A DNA stretch of 64,000 bases from an uncultured Faecalibacterium sp. (GCA_934524985.1 CAKSYT010000005.1:102930-166929), one strand, 5' to 3'. Shown: positions 11,037 through 20,449, counted from the first letter of the stretch. The notes: a model not told the origin generated them from the letters alone. Made by a program: numbers and translations.

Positions 11037-11868
11037 GTTCTTCACCTCTCGTTTTCTTGGGTTTGCGTGTGGAAAGCAGCATACCGATCAGCAAGATCAG
11101 CAGCATGGGCAGCGCCATAATGGGCGCAACAATGATGGGTTCAATTTTAAGCGCTTCGGCGGTAACGCGGAGGTGCTTGTACTGATCCGGGGTCTCTACG
11201 CGGCGGCCGCGCACCAGCAGGCGGTGGGTGTTGATGCCGTAGGGGGTGCAGGTCATCAGGGTGACGTAGTCCTTGCCTTCGGCGATCTTCAGCTCGTCGG
11301 TCTCGGTGGGCAGCACGATGGAAATTTTGTCCACCTCGTAGGTGAGCACCCGGTCCAGCACGGTGATGGTAAAGGTATCGCCCACTTCCAGCTGGTCGAG
11401 GTTGGTAAACAGCTTTGCGCTGGGCAGGCCGCGGTGCGCCGAGATGACCGCGTGGGTGGACGCGCCGCCCACCGGCAGGCTGGTGCCCTCTAAGTGGCCT
11501 GCGGCGATCTGCAACACGCTGTCGCCGGTGCCGTGGTAGATGGGCAGCTCCACGCCGATTTTGGAGATGGTGATGTAACCCATAATGCCGGTGCCGGTAA
11601 TATCCAGCGTGTCGTTGTAGCCGGAAAGCTGATCCGGGCGGTAGAGGGCGTTTTCGTTGGCGGCCACCTGTGCGTTAAAGGCATCGGCGGCGTCAAAGTA
11701 GGCGCTGTAATCCGCATCGGTCATGTTGTCCACGTCCTGTGCGTAGCTTGCCACCGCGCGGGACTGGTTGCGCTGGTTGACGTAATCGCTGATGGTGGGG
11801 TATAACATCACGGATAGACCCACGAAAAAGACGAGGATCAGTATAATGGTGCTTTTGTTCTTTTTCAT
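11023..11868 (-). CDS. Class C (pilus-polymerising) sortase
   Basis: The 281-residue membrane transpeptidase has an N-terminal membrane helix (residues 7-24), the catalytic His145 in SAHRG, Cys207 in TLMTCTPYG and Arg216 in HRLLVRG. A second hydrophobic segment with positive tail at the C-terminus (about 240-265) is typical of class C. These enzymes cleave LPXTG pilins and join them to the pilin-motif lysine of the next subunit. It sits between the backbone pilin and the minor pilin, the usual place for a dedicated pilus sortase. Confidence 0.95.
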   Translation of the reverse strand: MKKNKSTIILILVFFVGLSVMLYPTISDYVNQRNQSRAVASYAQDVDNMTDADYSAYFDAADAFNAQVAANENALYRPDQLSGYNDTLDITGTGIMGYITISKIGVELPIYHGTGDSVLQIAAGHLEGTSLPVGGASTHAVISAHRGLPSAKLFTNLDQLEVGDTFTITVLDRVLTYEVDKISIVLPTETDELKIAEGKDYVTLMTCTPYGINTHRLLVRGRRVETPDQYKHLRVTAEALKIEPIIVAPIMALPMLLILLIGMLLSTRKPKKTRGEEHEKH

Positions 11869-11948
11869 GGGCTACTCCCTAACGTTATAGTTTCAGGATC
11901 AGAGCAGGGGGCCTTGCGGCCCCGCTCTGTGCCGGGGAAAAGGAGAAC

Positions 11949-13427
11949 TTAGCGGTTCTCCATGCGCTTTTTGGTAATGAGCAGAACGGCTGCTGCAACC
12001 ATCAGGCCGCCGCCGATCACATAGAAGATGGTGGTGCCGATGCCGCCGGTGCCGGGCAGGGTAGTGCCGCGGTTGTTCTCAATGGTAGTGGACAGAGAGC
12101 CTTCATCCATTTTGGGAGTGAATTCAATAGTACCGTCTGTTGCATTGCCAGTCAGGGTTTTCAGCTGCGGATCATCGGATTCGGTGTCATGGGTGGCAAC
12201 GACCGTAAAAAACTGATCATCAATAGTGTTATAGCCAGCAGGGGTAATAACTTCGCTGATCTTATAGTCGCCATCATCCAGACCTTCCCATTCAAACGTG
12301 GTCTGCGTGTTATCTACAATGGTATATACACCATTAGATAAGGTAGCGTTGTTCAGTTTGACCAGATTATAGTTACCAGCCTTGTCCTTCTTATACAGTG
12401 CAAAGGCGGCACCCGGCAGTGTTTCATCAGTAGCACCATCGGTTTTGTTTGCAACGACCTTAAAGGTGAAAACAGTGACCTTATCCTTGGGAGTGGTAGT
12501 AGTGCCGTTGGTGTCATAAGGGTTGTTAGAGTATTCCAGATATGCCTCGTTGGGGTTGCCCTTGGAGCCAATCTTAGCCTTCTCGTTCAGCTTGGACTTG
12601 TACTCAACAACGACCTTAGCACCAGCGGCAGCGCTAGGGATTTGTTTCAGATCATCAATCACAACATGGAAGGTACATTTATCACCTGTGCTGGTGATAA
12701 CGTCGTACTTGTCAGTGGTCAGCTTAGTGCCGCCAACAGTGACCTCAACAGTATCGGGCATAAAGGTCAGACCTTCAGACTGCTCATCGTGGAACACGAA
12801 CTTGTAGGTCTTGTAGTCAGCAAAGTTGCTTGCAATCTTAGCGGTCAGCTGGAAGGGAACCTCATCGTCGATATCGTAGTCAGCACTATCCTGCCAGCCA
12901 GTGGTTTCTCCGGTAGAGTCGTTGGTGTCCATAACTTTCTTTTCCAGAGTGGGCTTGTCACCCTTCGGGGAAACCTTAACATCCTTAACGACTTTCAGAA
13001 TAAAGCTGGTGTAGGTTTCGTTTTCGCCTACGGTACTATTCTTGATCAGATAATAACCGGCAGACAGACCGGTGATCTTGCCAGCAGCGTAAGTGCCAGA
13101 AGGTGCAGCAAGGTAGCTGCTTACTTCCTCAGCAAAAGCCTTGACGTTAGAGTTATCGAGGGCGGCAGCTTTGTCTTTAGCCGTGCCGAAATAGGTCTGA
13201 CCATCAGTGGTGACACCAGTACCCCAAGTAACATTGGACAGGGTGCCATCATGAAGATCACCGGAGAAGATCTGGTAGGCTTCATAAGTGCCAACGGGAT
13301 TGTCGATGGTAATAGTGTAAGTAGTGCCAGCAGCACCAGCACCCTCAGCAAACGCCGGGATCGCCATGGCGCAAACCATAGCAACTGCCAGCAGCGCAGC
13401 CATGAGTTTCTTCATTGCTTTCTTCAT
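11949..13427 (-). CDS. LPXTG backbone (major) pilin with isopeptide domains
   Basis: The 492-residue protein has a signal peptide ending near AIPAFA and an N-terminal pilin domain whose VKVSPKGDKP segment fits the pilin motif, with the lysine used for polymerisation. A fimbrial isopeptide-forming D2 domain follows, then a CnaB-like domain with the E-box-like YKISEVITPAGY near residue 395. The sorting signal is LPGTG at 457-461 with a membrane helix and a KKRMENR tail. Its position before the class C sortase and its domain order mark it as the shaft subunit. The start has GAAAGGGG 8 bases upstream. Confidence 0.92.
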   Translation of the reverse strand: MKKAMKKLMAALLAVAMVCAMAIPAFAEGAGAAGTTYTITIDNPVGTYEAYQIFSGDLHDGTLSNVTWGTGVTTDGQTYFGTAKDKAAALDNSNVKAFAEEVSSYLAAPSGTYAAGKITGLSAGYYLIKNSTVGENETYTSFILKVVKDVKVSPKGDKPTLEKKVMDTNDSTGETTGWQDSADYDIDDEVPFQLTAKIASNFADYKTYKFVFHDEQSEGLTFMPDTVEVTVGGTKLTTDKYDVITSTGDKCTFHVVIDDLKQIPSAAAGAKVVVEYKSKLNEKAKIGSKGNPNEAYLEYSNNPYDTNGTTTTPKDKVTVFTFKVVANKTDGATDETLPGAAFALYKKDKAGNYNLVKLNNATLSNGVYTIVDNTQTTFEWEGLDDGDYKISEVITPAGYNTIDDQFFTVVATHDTESDDPQLKTLTGNATDGTIEFTPKMDEGSLSTTIENNRGTTLPGTGGIGTTIFYVIGGGLMVAAAVLLITKKRMENR

Positions 13428-13463
13428 GGAGAAAAGCCCCTTTCTTTTTTCTGCCCCTTGCCG

Positions 13464-13486
13464 CCCCCTGCATTTTGCACAGGGGG
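13464..13486 (-). promoter_or_regulatory. Intercistronic hairpin between tip adhesin and backbone pilin
   Basis: CCCCCTG pairs with CAGGGGG around a 9-base loop, without a T-run, in the 153-base gap. Such a hairpin could protect the 5' end of the pilin message and let the shaft subunit be made in excess. This role is inferred. Confidence 0.45.
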
Positions 13487-13580
13487 GGGGTAGGGGTGTG
13501 GTTTGTGTTCGGACTAATGCGTAAACTTTGCGCTGGGCGGGCGGGGTTTTAGCTCCGGGCGTCCGGCAGGGAAGTGCAGT

Positions 13581-16500
13581 TTAATCATCTGCCCTCCCTT
13601 CGCGTCTGCGCTTGCGGTGGATAAAACTATATGCCAGCGCAGACAGCATCATTGTGCCGCCCACGGCTGTAAACGGGAGTGTACCGGCCCCGCCGGTAGA
13701 GGGGAGTTCGTAGCCGGTGTTGTCTTTTTCCTTGTTGGTCAGCGTAAGCAGACCGCCGTTTTCAACACCGGTTGTGTTGCTGTCGCTGTAAATTACATCA
13801 TACTTGTTACCGGTAGAAGCTTCCTCAATGTAGTAGAGGTAGCCATCTTCCAAGTTGTTGTAGGTAAATGTCCAACTGTTGGTATTGTCCAAGATGATAT
13901 TTTGTACAAATATGCCGTTTGTGCGCGTACCGCTTGTGCCGTCCTTTGCATACTTGTACAGCTTGACAGTAACAGAAGTTTCTTCAGTCGGGTTCATACT
14001 TTGGCCGTTTTTATTGACCCAGAATTTCTGAATAGTCAACTGGCTACGGTCATTCTTGATATACAGGTCATGAGCGGTACCGTATTGGTAAACAATGACA
14101 TTCTCAAATTGCGGTACGTCCTCACCGGGCTGAATATTCTTACCAACGACCTTATTATAAAGTTCCTGATCGGTACCAGTCCAAGCATTTGGTGCCCAGA
14201 CGAAGTAATAGGCAACGTCACTCTCGCGGTAGCCAGCAGGCGGGTCGGTTTCCGTCAGGCGGTACAACGTGGTAGCGTTCATGGTTACACTAGTAGAAGA
14301 GCCAACATAAATTGCAACCTTGCCGTTGGAATCTGTGCGCATGGTCTGGTTCTTATCGGTTTCCCACTTGCCGGTTTCAGGGTTGAAGCGGCTCAGAGTA
14401 AATTCGGCATCTTCCAAGCCTACCTTCTGGTTCAGGCTATCCACTTTGTGGATCGTCAGCAGACCTTGTTCAACCTTAGCCCAGCCGTTTACTTCATCAA
14501 GCTTTTTGGACGTCTCAGACGCCCATTTGCCTTCCAGATTAGCGGTGTTTTTCAGCTCGACATTTTGGTTTTTGGCATCCGTGTCATAACTGTACTTTAA
14601 CACAAAGGCACGCTCGTCGGGAATGGTGAGTACCATGGTATACACGTTTTCACCGGCTTCATTGACGGAGGTGGAATAAGAGAAGGTGTAGGAGTTATCC
14701 GACAACGGATTGTCCAGATCATTGGCATCATACAACTTGACGGATTCCAGATCCAGCGTTGCAGCAAAGCCTTTTTGTACGGTCAACGTATCGGTCAGGG
14801 TGAGGTAATTTTTACCCGGAACCAGATTTTTACCGGTAGGATTGATCTTGATCGTATAGTCTGCACCATTGGTTTTGGCGCCAGAAGTATTTTCAGACTG
14901 CTGGCCGCTCTTTTCCAGAACATTTACCACACGGTTGACGGTTGCGGTTGCATCGTCCGAATGACCGTTCCAGCTGACCGTATTGATGTAGTCATGGGTC
15001 GTTGTTTCCGGGTCACGCCAGACGGAATCTTCCGAAGTGGTATCCAGCTCTACGGTGTAGCGGATCAGGAAACCCTTTATCTTCAGAGAACCGGCATCAC
15101 CTGTTTCTAGTTTTTGAAGGTGTTTAAAATTAAAATCAAGTGTCTGACCGCTGGAAGCATTACCGGTGGTTTGTGCATCAAAGAACGTAGCATCCCTCAG
15201 GTCATGCGCCTGAGGAAGTTTAGGAGTTTTATTGCCATTAACGTAATCATATTGGTTATATAGAATGTTCCAGAAATCACCATTTTTATACCAGAAGGTG
15301 GCTTCAGCGGAACCGTCTACATAGGTTACGCCCTCCGGCAGCTTATCAGTAACAGTGATGGTATCATCCATAAAGGTGTCATCACTATTTTTTCGTTCCG
15401 ACACATCCACAAGAACCTGATAGTACAGATACGTCTTGCCGTCATTATTGTAGCTGACGGTTGCGGTCTTTCCGTACTGATTGTTACCAGAACCAGTGCT
15501 GATATTATTCTGTTTTATGCCGCTTACACCCTTTTTGATCTCAGAAGGTGTGTCAGGGGTCTTTTTCTCGTACGAATAATAAGCAGAAGTACCGGCCTTA
15601 TTTTCGTACTGGACCTTTTTATCGTTCGGAACACCGGTCACATCCACATAGGTATAGTAATCGTTGATTATCAATTCCTTAATGTGTTTGTCGCCTTTAT
15701 AGTTGTTGGTAAGCTCGATTTTGAACGCTTGAACCTTTTTCGTCCTATCATTCGCTGGGATCTCAAGGTCAGAAGTCATATATTGATCGTGATTATCACT
15801 ATAATATGTGATCTTGATACCAATACCAGCAGCAACAGCTTCCTGATAACTCAGAGAAGTACCGTCCGTGCAGTTAAAGTACAGATGACTCTTGAGCCTA
15901 GTATCCAACTCAGCGGCGATCCCGTAGTGAGCACCTTCATCAGGCTTGTTAGGCGTATAAATATAGTCCGTGATCGTTTTCTTATCCCAGTTGTTCGGGA
16001 CAGCCGTTGTGATCTTCCAATAGGCTTTATAGATATTTGCCTTATCGGTTTCCTCCAAGGTACTCTTGGTAGCTGCTTTATTCAGGTTCCAGCCACGGTC
16101 TTTTACCTCTGCTTCGCTATAAGTAGAACCACCCGGAACAGAGGCTTCGTTTCTGACTTTTTGGCCTACGGTGGCAGGCGCGGTGGTCGTGTAAGTGAAC
16201 TTATACTCCTCACCGGTAGCAGCTCTGGGGAACATATATTCAAAACTGCTTTGTCCACTCACACCAGTGATCGTATCAAAGAGCGTTTCATCACCATAGT
16301 AGCGATGCAGCTTTTCGGTAACCTTGATATCGCCAACAATGGTCTGACCAGCTGTTTTAATAACGTCGTTCAGGGTGTAGCCTTTGGGAATGGTGCCGCC
16401 GTTGTAGTTAGTCACGGTGACTACCCATGTGATCAGGTTGGTATCCGGGTCGTAGGTACCACTCTTGAAAAGAAGAGCATTGTGCTGGATCCACGGTGTA

Positions 16501-18896
16501 ACAGGCTTTTCATCATTCGTCCGTGCACTATTATTGTTGATGACGTAACTGCCATCCGCAGCGGGATTTGTTTTGTTGACTTCAACATCATAGGTCAAAA
16601 TATACTGTTCGCCTTTTGACATTGCAGGCAGACCAGTAATCTCGAAGCCATTGTTATCAGGATTCTTGGTTAAAGTGTATTTGCTCGCATCAATAGGGTT
16701 GCCATTTTTATCTTTTAGCGTGAAAGAATCCCACTTGTAAGAAGTAGAGGTAGAGGTAGTATTATTCAGCTTATCCTTAATATATACTTCACCATTCCAG
16801 CCATTATCCGAGGTAACGGTAACAGTATAATGGATAATCGTTTTTCCGCTTATGGATTCATCAATGGAACCGGTCTTGTTGATCCTGATATCCTTCGGGT
16901 CGGTTACCTTGATGGTGACACTGCTGCCGGGGAAGCTGATGCTGCCGCCATCGCCAAGTTTTTCGGTCGTAACTTTTGCTTCCAAGCCAAAGGAACCTTT
17001 AAAAGGCTGGTGGGCGTCAAAATCATCGTTGAGATGCAGGGTGACAAGGCCGGTCTTGGAAACATCCATTTTACCAATAACCTTACCGCTCTGGGTGATA
17101 TCCTGCCCCTGAATGGCAGTGCTCAGATAGATACCGGTAGGCAGCTGATAAGTCAGACTGCGGTTTGTATCTGTCTCATTAAAGGTATTAGCAGGAATAG
17201 AAAAATTGTAATCCAGAACGACCTTGTCGCCAGTCTTCAGGTCGATCGAGCTGCCGGTCTGCACCACATTATTGATCGTGATCGTAGTGCCAGTGATCCA
17301 GCTTTCCTGCAACGTGGTCGCGGTGCTTACGGTCGTGGGTTCACCCGCCAGCAAAAGCATATCGGATGCTTGCAGTGCGCCGTCAACGGCAGAGGAGAGC
17401 ATCTCGTCTGCATACTGGGCATAGGCAACATCCACCACGCCCAGAACCTCGGCGTTGGAAAGGGTGACCTCAGCCACCTTGCCGTCCACGTCGCCGGAGA
17501 TAACGGTCAGCGTGTTCTCGTCTGCTTCGCTCACGATGCCCACGGTCTCCACGGGCTGAGCATCGGTCACGGTGGTGGTCTGTGGCTCGGCAGCAGGGGA
17601 GACTACGCTGGGCGCAGCGGTGTCGGTGGTATCGGGAGTGGTCACACTGTCGGTGGTGGTATCCAGCGCAGCCGTGCCGGAACCTTCAAGCTCTGCGCCG
17701 TTTTCGCCATCGGCGTCCATGCTGAACAGGTCGTCCAGACCGTCCGCTGCACCATCGGCGCTGCTGTCCACAGCCACGGTGCGGGTGACGTACTTATTAT
17801 AAATAACGATGTCGCCCACATCGGCGGAACTGCCGTCCTCGCCGTCCAGCAGCCATTCCATGTCGCTCATGGAGCTGCGCAGGGCAAGCACGCTGGCCTC
17901 CTGCGGGATGGCGCTCTGGGGGATACCGGCGTACTTCAGGCAGTAAGAGAGGAACATCACGTCCCACTCGCCGTAGGGGTTGCCGTAGGACTGACCGTAG
18001 CGGGAGTAGTAGCGCAGGGTCACGCCGTCCGCGGGGTCAATCTCAAAGTTTTTCTCGCTCTGCTCGTAGCCCAGCTGGGTTTTTGCCACGCTGACCAGAT
18101 CCTCGGCCCAGTTGCCGGAGATCACGGCCTCGGCGTTGGCGGCCTGCCACTCCTCGGGGGTCTCAAGGTCGGCGGAAGTGTCGCTCAGGCAGGCTACGGT
18201 GTGCTGATGCTCCGGCAGGGGGCAGGTGAGCACTTCCTCGTAGCAGGCATCGGTGTGGTGGTGGTAGATGGGCTCCACGGTGTCCACCATCGGTGCCAGC
18301 GCCACGGGCTCGGCCACAGCCATAGCAGCCAATGCGGCGCTCTGGGTGGGCTCCACCACCTGCTCCACAAGCTCGCCTTCCTGCAGGCCGCAGGTCAACT
18401 CGTACTCGGTGGTATAGCAGCTTTCGTCGTGGGTATGCTCAAATTTTTCGCAGATCAGGCTGCCGTCCTCGGGGTCGAAGCAGTCGTCACCGTGGACGTG
18501 CTCTTCCTCCATGCAGGTCAGGGTCTGCACCTCAGTGTAGCAGTCGTCGGTGTGCTCGTGGGGCACAAACTCGATCTGCGGCTCCAGCGACAGCGGCATG
18601 ATATCTTCCTCGGCGCTGGGCTGGTCGGCCTCGGCGGCGGCCACTTCGGCTGCATTTTCAAGCTCGCCTTCCTCGTAACCGCAGGTCAGCACCTTGGTGT
18701 AGCAATCAGCCGTGTGGGTGTGCTCCTCCTCGCCGCACTGGTACTGCGCGGTCATAGAAATGCCCACGCCGTGCAGCTGCCAGTTGACGAACAGGGTGGT
18801 GATCATGGCAAGCGCCAGCACGAATGCGGTATAGCGCCGCAGGGTGTGCCGGTTCTCGCGGAACCGCTCCATGTACGTTTTAAGGATGTCGTTCAT
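13581..18896 (-). CDS. Giant LPXTG tip adhesin of the pilus (1771 aa)
   Basis: After an N-terminal membrane-type export segment (residues 21-38), residues 54-236 contain repeated His/Cys modules of the form HTxDCYxxxLTC. A CHAP/NlpC-like fold follows near 262-368 but reads GEWDVMFLSYC where active enzymes have WCAxF, so the catalytic Cys appears lost. A Ser/Thr/Asp/Ala-rich linker then leads into about 900 residues of isopeptide and fimbrial Ig-like modules. Near the C-terminus lie a SpaA-type domain (LLTIHKVDS to RLTETDPPAGY) and a CnaB domain (LTIQKFWVN). The sorting signal is LPSTG at 1731-1735 with membrane helix and RKRRR tail. Size and place at the head of the pilin genes mark it as a surface adhesin at the pilus tip. 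The central part looks more AT-rich than its surroundings. Confidence 0.88.
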   Translation of the reverse strand: MNDILKTYMERFRENRHTLRRYTAFVLALAMITTLFVNWQLHGVGISMTAQYQCGEEEHTHTADCYTKVLTCGYEEGELENAAEVAAAEADQPSAEEDIMPLSLEPQIEFVPHEHTDDCYTEVQTLTCMEEEHVHGDDCFDPEDGSLICEKFEHTHDESCYTTEYELTCGLQEGELVEQVVEPTQSAALAAMAVAEPVALAPMVDTVEPIYHHHTDACYEEVLTCPLPEHQHTVACLSDTSADLETPEEWQAANAEAVISGNWAEDLVSVAKTQLGYEQSEKNFEIDPADGVTLRYYSRYGQSYGNPYGEWDVMFLSYCLKYAGIPQSAIPQEASVLALRSSMSDMEWLLDGEDGSSADVGDIVIYNKYVTRTVAVDSSADGAADGLDDLFSMDADGENGAELEGSGTAALDTTTDSVTTPDTTDTAAPSVVSPAAEPQTTTVTDAQPVETVGIVSEADENTLTVISGDVDGKVAEVTLSNAEVLGVVDVAYAQYADEMLSSAVDGALQASDMLLLAGEPTTVSTATTLQESWITGTTITINNVVQTGSSIDLKTGDKVVLDYNFSIPANTFNETDTNRSLTYQLPTGIYLSTAIQGQDITQSGKVIGKMDVSKTGLVTLHLNDDFDAHQPFKGSFGLEAKVTTEKLGDGGSISFPGSSVTIKVTDPKDIRINKTGSIDESISGKTIIHYTVTVTSDNGWNGEVYIKDKLNNTTSTSTSYKWDSFTLKDKNGNPIDASKYTLTKNPDNNGFEITGLPAMSKGEQYILTYDVEVNKTNPAADGSYVINNNSARTNDEKPVTPWIQHNALLFKSGTYDPDTNLITWVVTVTNYNGGTIPKGYTLNDVIKTAGQTIVGDIKVTEKLHRYYGDETLFDTITGVSGQSSFEYMFPRAATGEEYKFTYTTTAPATVGQKVRNEASVPGGSTYSEAEVKDRGWNLNKAATKSTLEETDKANIYKAYWKITTAVPNNWDKKTITDYIYTPNKPDEGAHYGIAAELDTRLKSHLYFNCTDGTSLSYQEAVAAGIGIKITYYSDNHDQYMTSDLEIPANDRTKKVQAFKIELTNNYKGDKHIKELIINDYYTYVDVTGVPNDKKVQYENKAGTSAYYSYEKKTPDTPSEIKKGVSGIKQNNISTGSGNNQYGKTATVSYNNDGKTYLYYQVLVDVSERKNSDDTFMDDTITVTDKLPEGVTYVDGSAEATFWYKNGDFWNILYNQYDYVNGNKTPKLPQAHDLRDATFFDAQTTGNASSGQTLDFNFKHLQKLETGDAGSLKIKGFLIRYTVELDTTSEDSVWRDPETTTHDYINTVSWNGHSDDATATVNRVVNVLEKSGQQSENTSGAKTNGADYTIKINPTGKNLVPGKNYLTLTDTLTVQKGFAATLDLESVKLYDANDLDNPLSDNSYTFSYSTSVNEAGENVYTMVLTIPDERAFVLKYSYDTDAKNQNVELKNTANLEGKWASETSKKLDEVNGWAKVEQGLLTIHKVDSLNQKVGLEDAEFTLSRFNPETGKWETDKNQTMRTDSNGKVAIYVGSSTSVTMNATTLYRLTETDPPAGYRESDVAYYFVWAPNAWTGTDQELYNKVVGKNIQPGEDVPQFENVIVYQYGTAHDLYIKNDRSQLTIQKFWVNKNGQSMNPTEETSVTVKLYKYAKDGTSGTRTNGIFVQNIILDNTNSWTFTYNNLEDGYLYYIEEASTGNKYDVIYSDSNTTGVENGGLLTLTNKEKDNTGYELPSTGGAGTLPFTAVGGTMMLSALAYSFIHRKRRREGRADD

Positions 18897-18918
18897 AACG
18901 GAATACCTCCTCCCGGGG

Positions 18919-19509
18919 TCAGTGGATCAACGAGAAGCTGGACAGGGGCCATACCCTCAAGAAAACCCTGCCCACGATCTGGCTTTTTTCAACGCAGCCT
19001 ATCACGCTGCTGCGGCTGTCGATGGAAGTGGCGCGGTGGTCGCCCAGCACGAAGTAGCGGTTTTCCGGCACCTGATAGGGGAACCGGATGTCGCATTCGC
19101 CCACGGTCAGCGCGTCCACATAGGGTTCGTCCAGCGCCACGCCGTTTACCGAGACCACGCCGTTCACGTCCATATCGATCACATCACCGGGCTGCCCGAT
19201 GATGCGCTTGAGCAGCAGCTTGTTCTGCCAGTAAAACCCGCACAGCTCGCCGTTTTCAATGTGGTTGGATTTTACCAGCAGGATAATGTCCTTATCATTC
19301 AACGTAGGGTACATGCTGTCGCCGGAGACCTGAAGCACCGGCAGAAACAGCGTAGCCAGCAGCACGGCTGCTGCGGCCACCACCACCAGAATATAGATCG
19401 TACTGCGCAGCACCCGCTGGTAGCGGTTCTGGTACGCAAGACGCTCACGTTCTGCGGCCACTTCCTCGGTGGAAGGGATGGAAGCGAACCGGATATCGCG
19501 TTTTTTCAT
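18919..19509 (-). CDS. lepB: Type I signal peptidase of the pilus locus
   Basis: The 196-residue membrane serine protease has one membrane segment (residues 37-58), the catalytic Ser65 in SGDSMYPTL and the general-base Lys101 in LLLKRIIGQPGD. The box E region reads VLGDHRATSIDSRS, where the family usually has GDNR, a mild variation. Dedicated signal peptidases are common in pilus operons and may process pilin precursors. The start codon overlaps the stop of the upstream coiled-coil gene by 4 bases and the tip adhesin follows 22 bases downstream, so it is co-transcribed. Confidence 0.93.
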   Translation of the reverse strand: MKKRDIRFASIPSTEEVAAERERLAYQNRYQRVLRSTIYILVVVAAAAVLLATLFLPVLQVSGDSMYPTLNDKDIILLVKSNHIENGELCGFYWQNKLLLKRIIGQPGDVIDMDVNGVVSVNGVALDEPYVDALTVGECDIRFPYQVPENRYFVLGDHRATSIDSRSSVIGCVEKSQIVGRVFLRVWPLSSFSLIH

Positions 19510-20045
19510 GTTTCCTCCGAAGGCAGGCCGTCAGTGCTGCGGTACTGATCCAGCAGCTCGTTGGCCTTGCGGTCAAATGCCTGCCAGCGCTGCTGCACCT
19601 CCTGCTCGGCGCGCTCTACCATGGCCTTGCAGTCGGCCTCGGTCTGGGTGCGCTTTTGCGCGGCGGCGGCGGTCATGGCATCGCATTCCTGCTGCGCCTG
19701 CGCCTTCAGGCTGTCGGCGTCTGCCTGTGCCTGTTCCAGAATGCGTTTGGCCTCGCTGCGCGCCTGCGAAAGGGTGTTGGCGGCGGTGGCGTTGGTGTCC
19801 GCAAGGCTGGCCTGCACCGAGTGCAGATAGTCATCGGCGGCGGCCTGCGCGGCGGCGAACACGTTGTTCAGCTCCAGCGCGGCCTGCGCGATGGAACCGG
19901 CGCTTTCCAGCCGGAGCTGCCGGTCCTGCAGCTGCGCGGTGAGCGCGGCGTTCTGCGCCTTGAGCTGGTCCTCGCTCTGTTTCAGCGCGTAGATGATCTC
20001 TATCAATTCAGCGCGGTGCATTCGCCGCAGTTCACGATCTGCCAT
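19506..20045 (-). CDS. Coiled-coil protein at the head of the pilus operon
   Basis: The 179-residue, Ala/Gln/Glu-rich protein has no signal peptide or membrane helix and appears to be one long coiled coil from about residue 18 to 165. The N-terminus ADRELRRMHRAELIEIIYAL looks like a conserved cap. The middle (QARSEAKRILEQAQADADSL) resembles DivIVA or ATP-synthase-b-like stalks. It is the first gene of the leftward pilus operon and its stop overlaps lepB. Function is unknown; a cytoplasmic scaffold for pilus assembly or cell-envelope positioning is possible but unproven. Confidence 0.8.
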   Translation of the reverse strand: MADRELRRMHRAELIEIIYALKQSEDQLKAQNAALTAQLQDRQLRLESAGSIAQAALELNNVFAAAQAAADDYLHSVQASLADTNATAANTLSQARSEAKRILEQAQADADSLKAQAQQECDAMTAAAAQKRTQTEADCKAMVERAEQEVQQRWQAFDRKANELLDQYRSTDGLPSEET

Positions 20046-20382
20046 TTGCGTACAAACTCCCGAATGTAAGATGACGAAATTTCTTTCGGAAATTCCGAAA
20101 GAACTTAAAGAAATTGCCTGAAAAATCGCTTGCCGTCACGCTATTTGCGCGGCCGGAGAGATCTTTTATAAGCTATCTTATTGTAACACATCTCCCGTAA
20201 CAACAATATAACAAATCGGACACAAAATCAAGAGATAAAGCCGAAAAAATATCGCAAAATTTTTTGTTTTATGTGTAAAACACCTAAAAAGAAGGCAATA
20301 AACCGCAAAGTTGTTAAAATTTTCCTTCATAATTCTGGCTTGTGAAGTTCTGCACAGTAGTGTACTGAACTGCTGCGTCTAC
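20046..20382. other. AT-rich intergenic region upstream of the pilus operon
   Basis: No gene is seen. Read leftward it contains several promoter-like hexamers, such as TTGATT with TATATT 15 bases on and TTGTTG with TACAAT 15 bases on, none with ideal spacing. It ends in the inverted repeat at 20081-20103. Confidence 0.5.
20081..20103. promoter_or_regulatory. Perfect 11-bp inverted repeat before the pilus operon
   Basis: TTCTTTCGGAA and TTCCGAAAGAA are separated by one base, 36 bases upstream of the first pilus gene. It could be an operator or a leader hairpin. No T-run follows, so it is not a terminator. Confidence 0.5.
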
Positions 20383-20426
20383 GAAAAACGGGAGCCGCAC
20401 TTTTTCGGAAAAAGCGCGGCTCCCGT
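20383..20426 (-). terminator. Intrinsic terminator of the peptide/InlB-repeat pair
   Basis: Read leftward, ACGGGAGCCGC pairs with GCGGCTCCCGT around an A/T-rich loop and is followed by TTTTT, 24 bases after the peptide gene. Confidence 0.85.
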
Positions 20427-20449
20427 ATCCAAACTTTGGGGTGATCCTT

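Noticed and set aside
16830..19202. 790-codon rightward frame opposite the tip adhesin and lepB
   Set aside because: It crosses two real genes in antisense and has no start signal.
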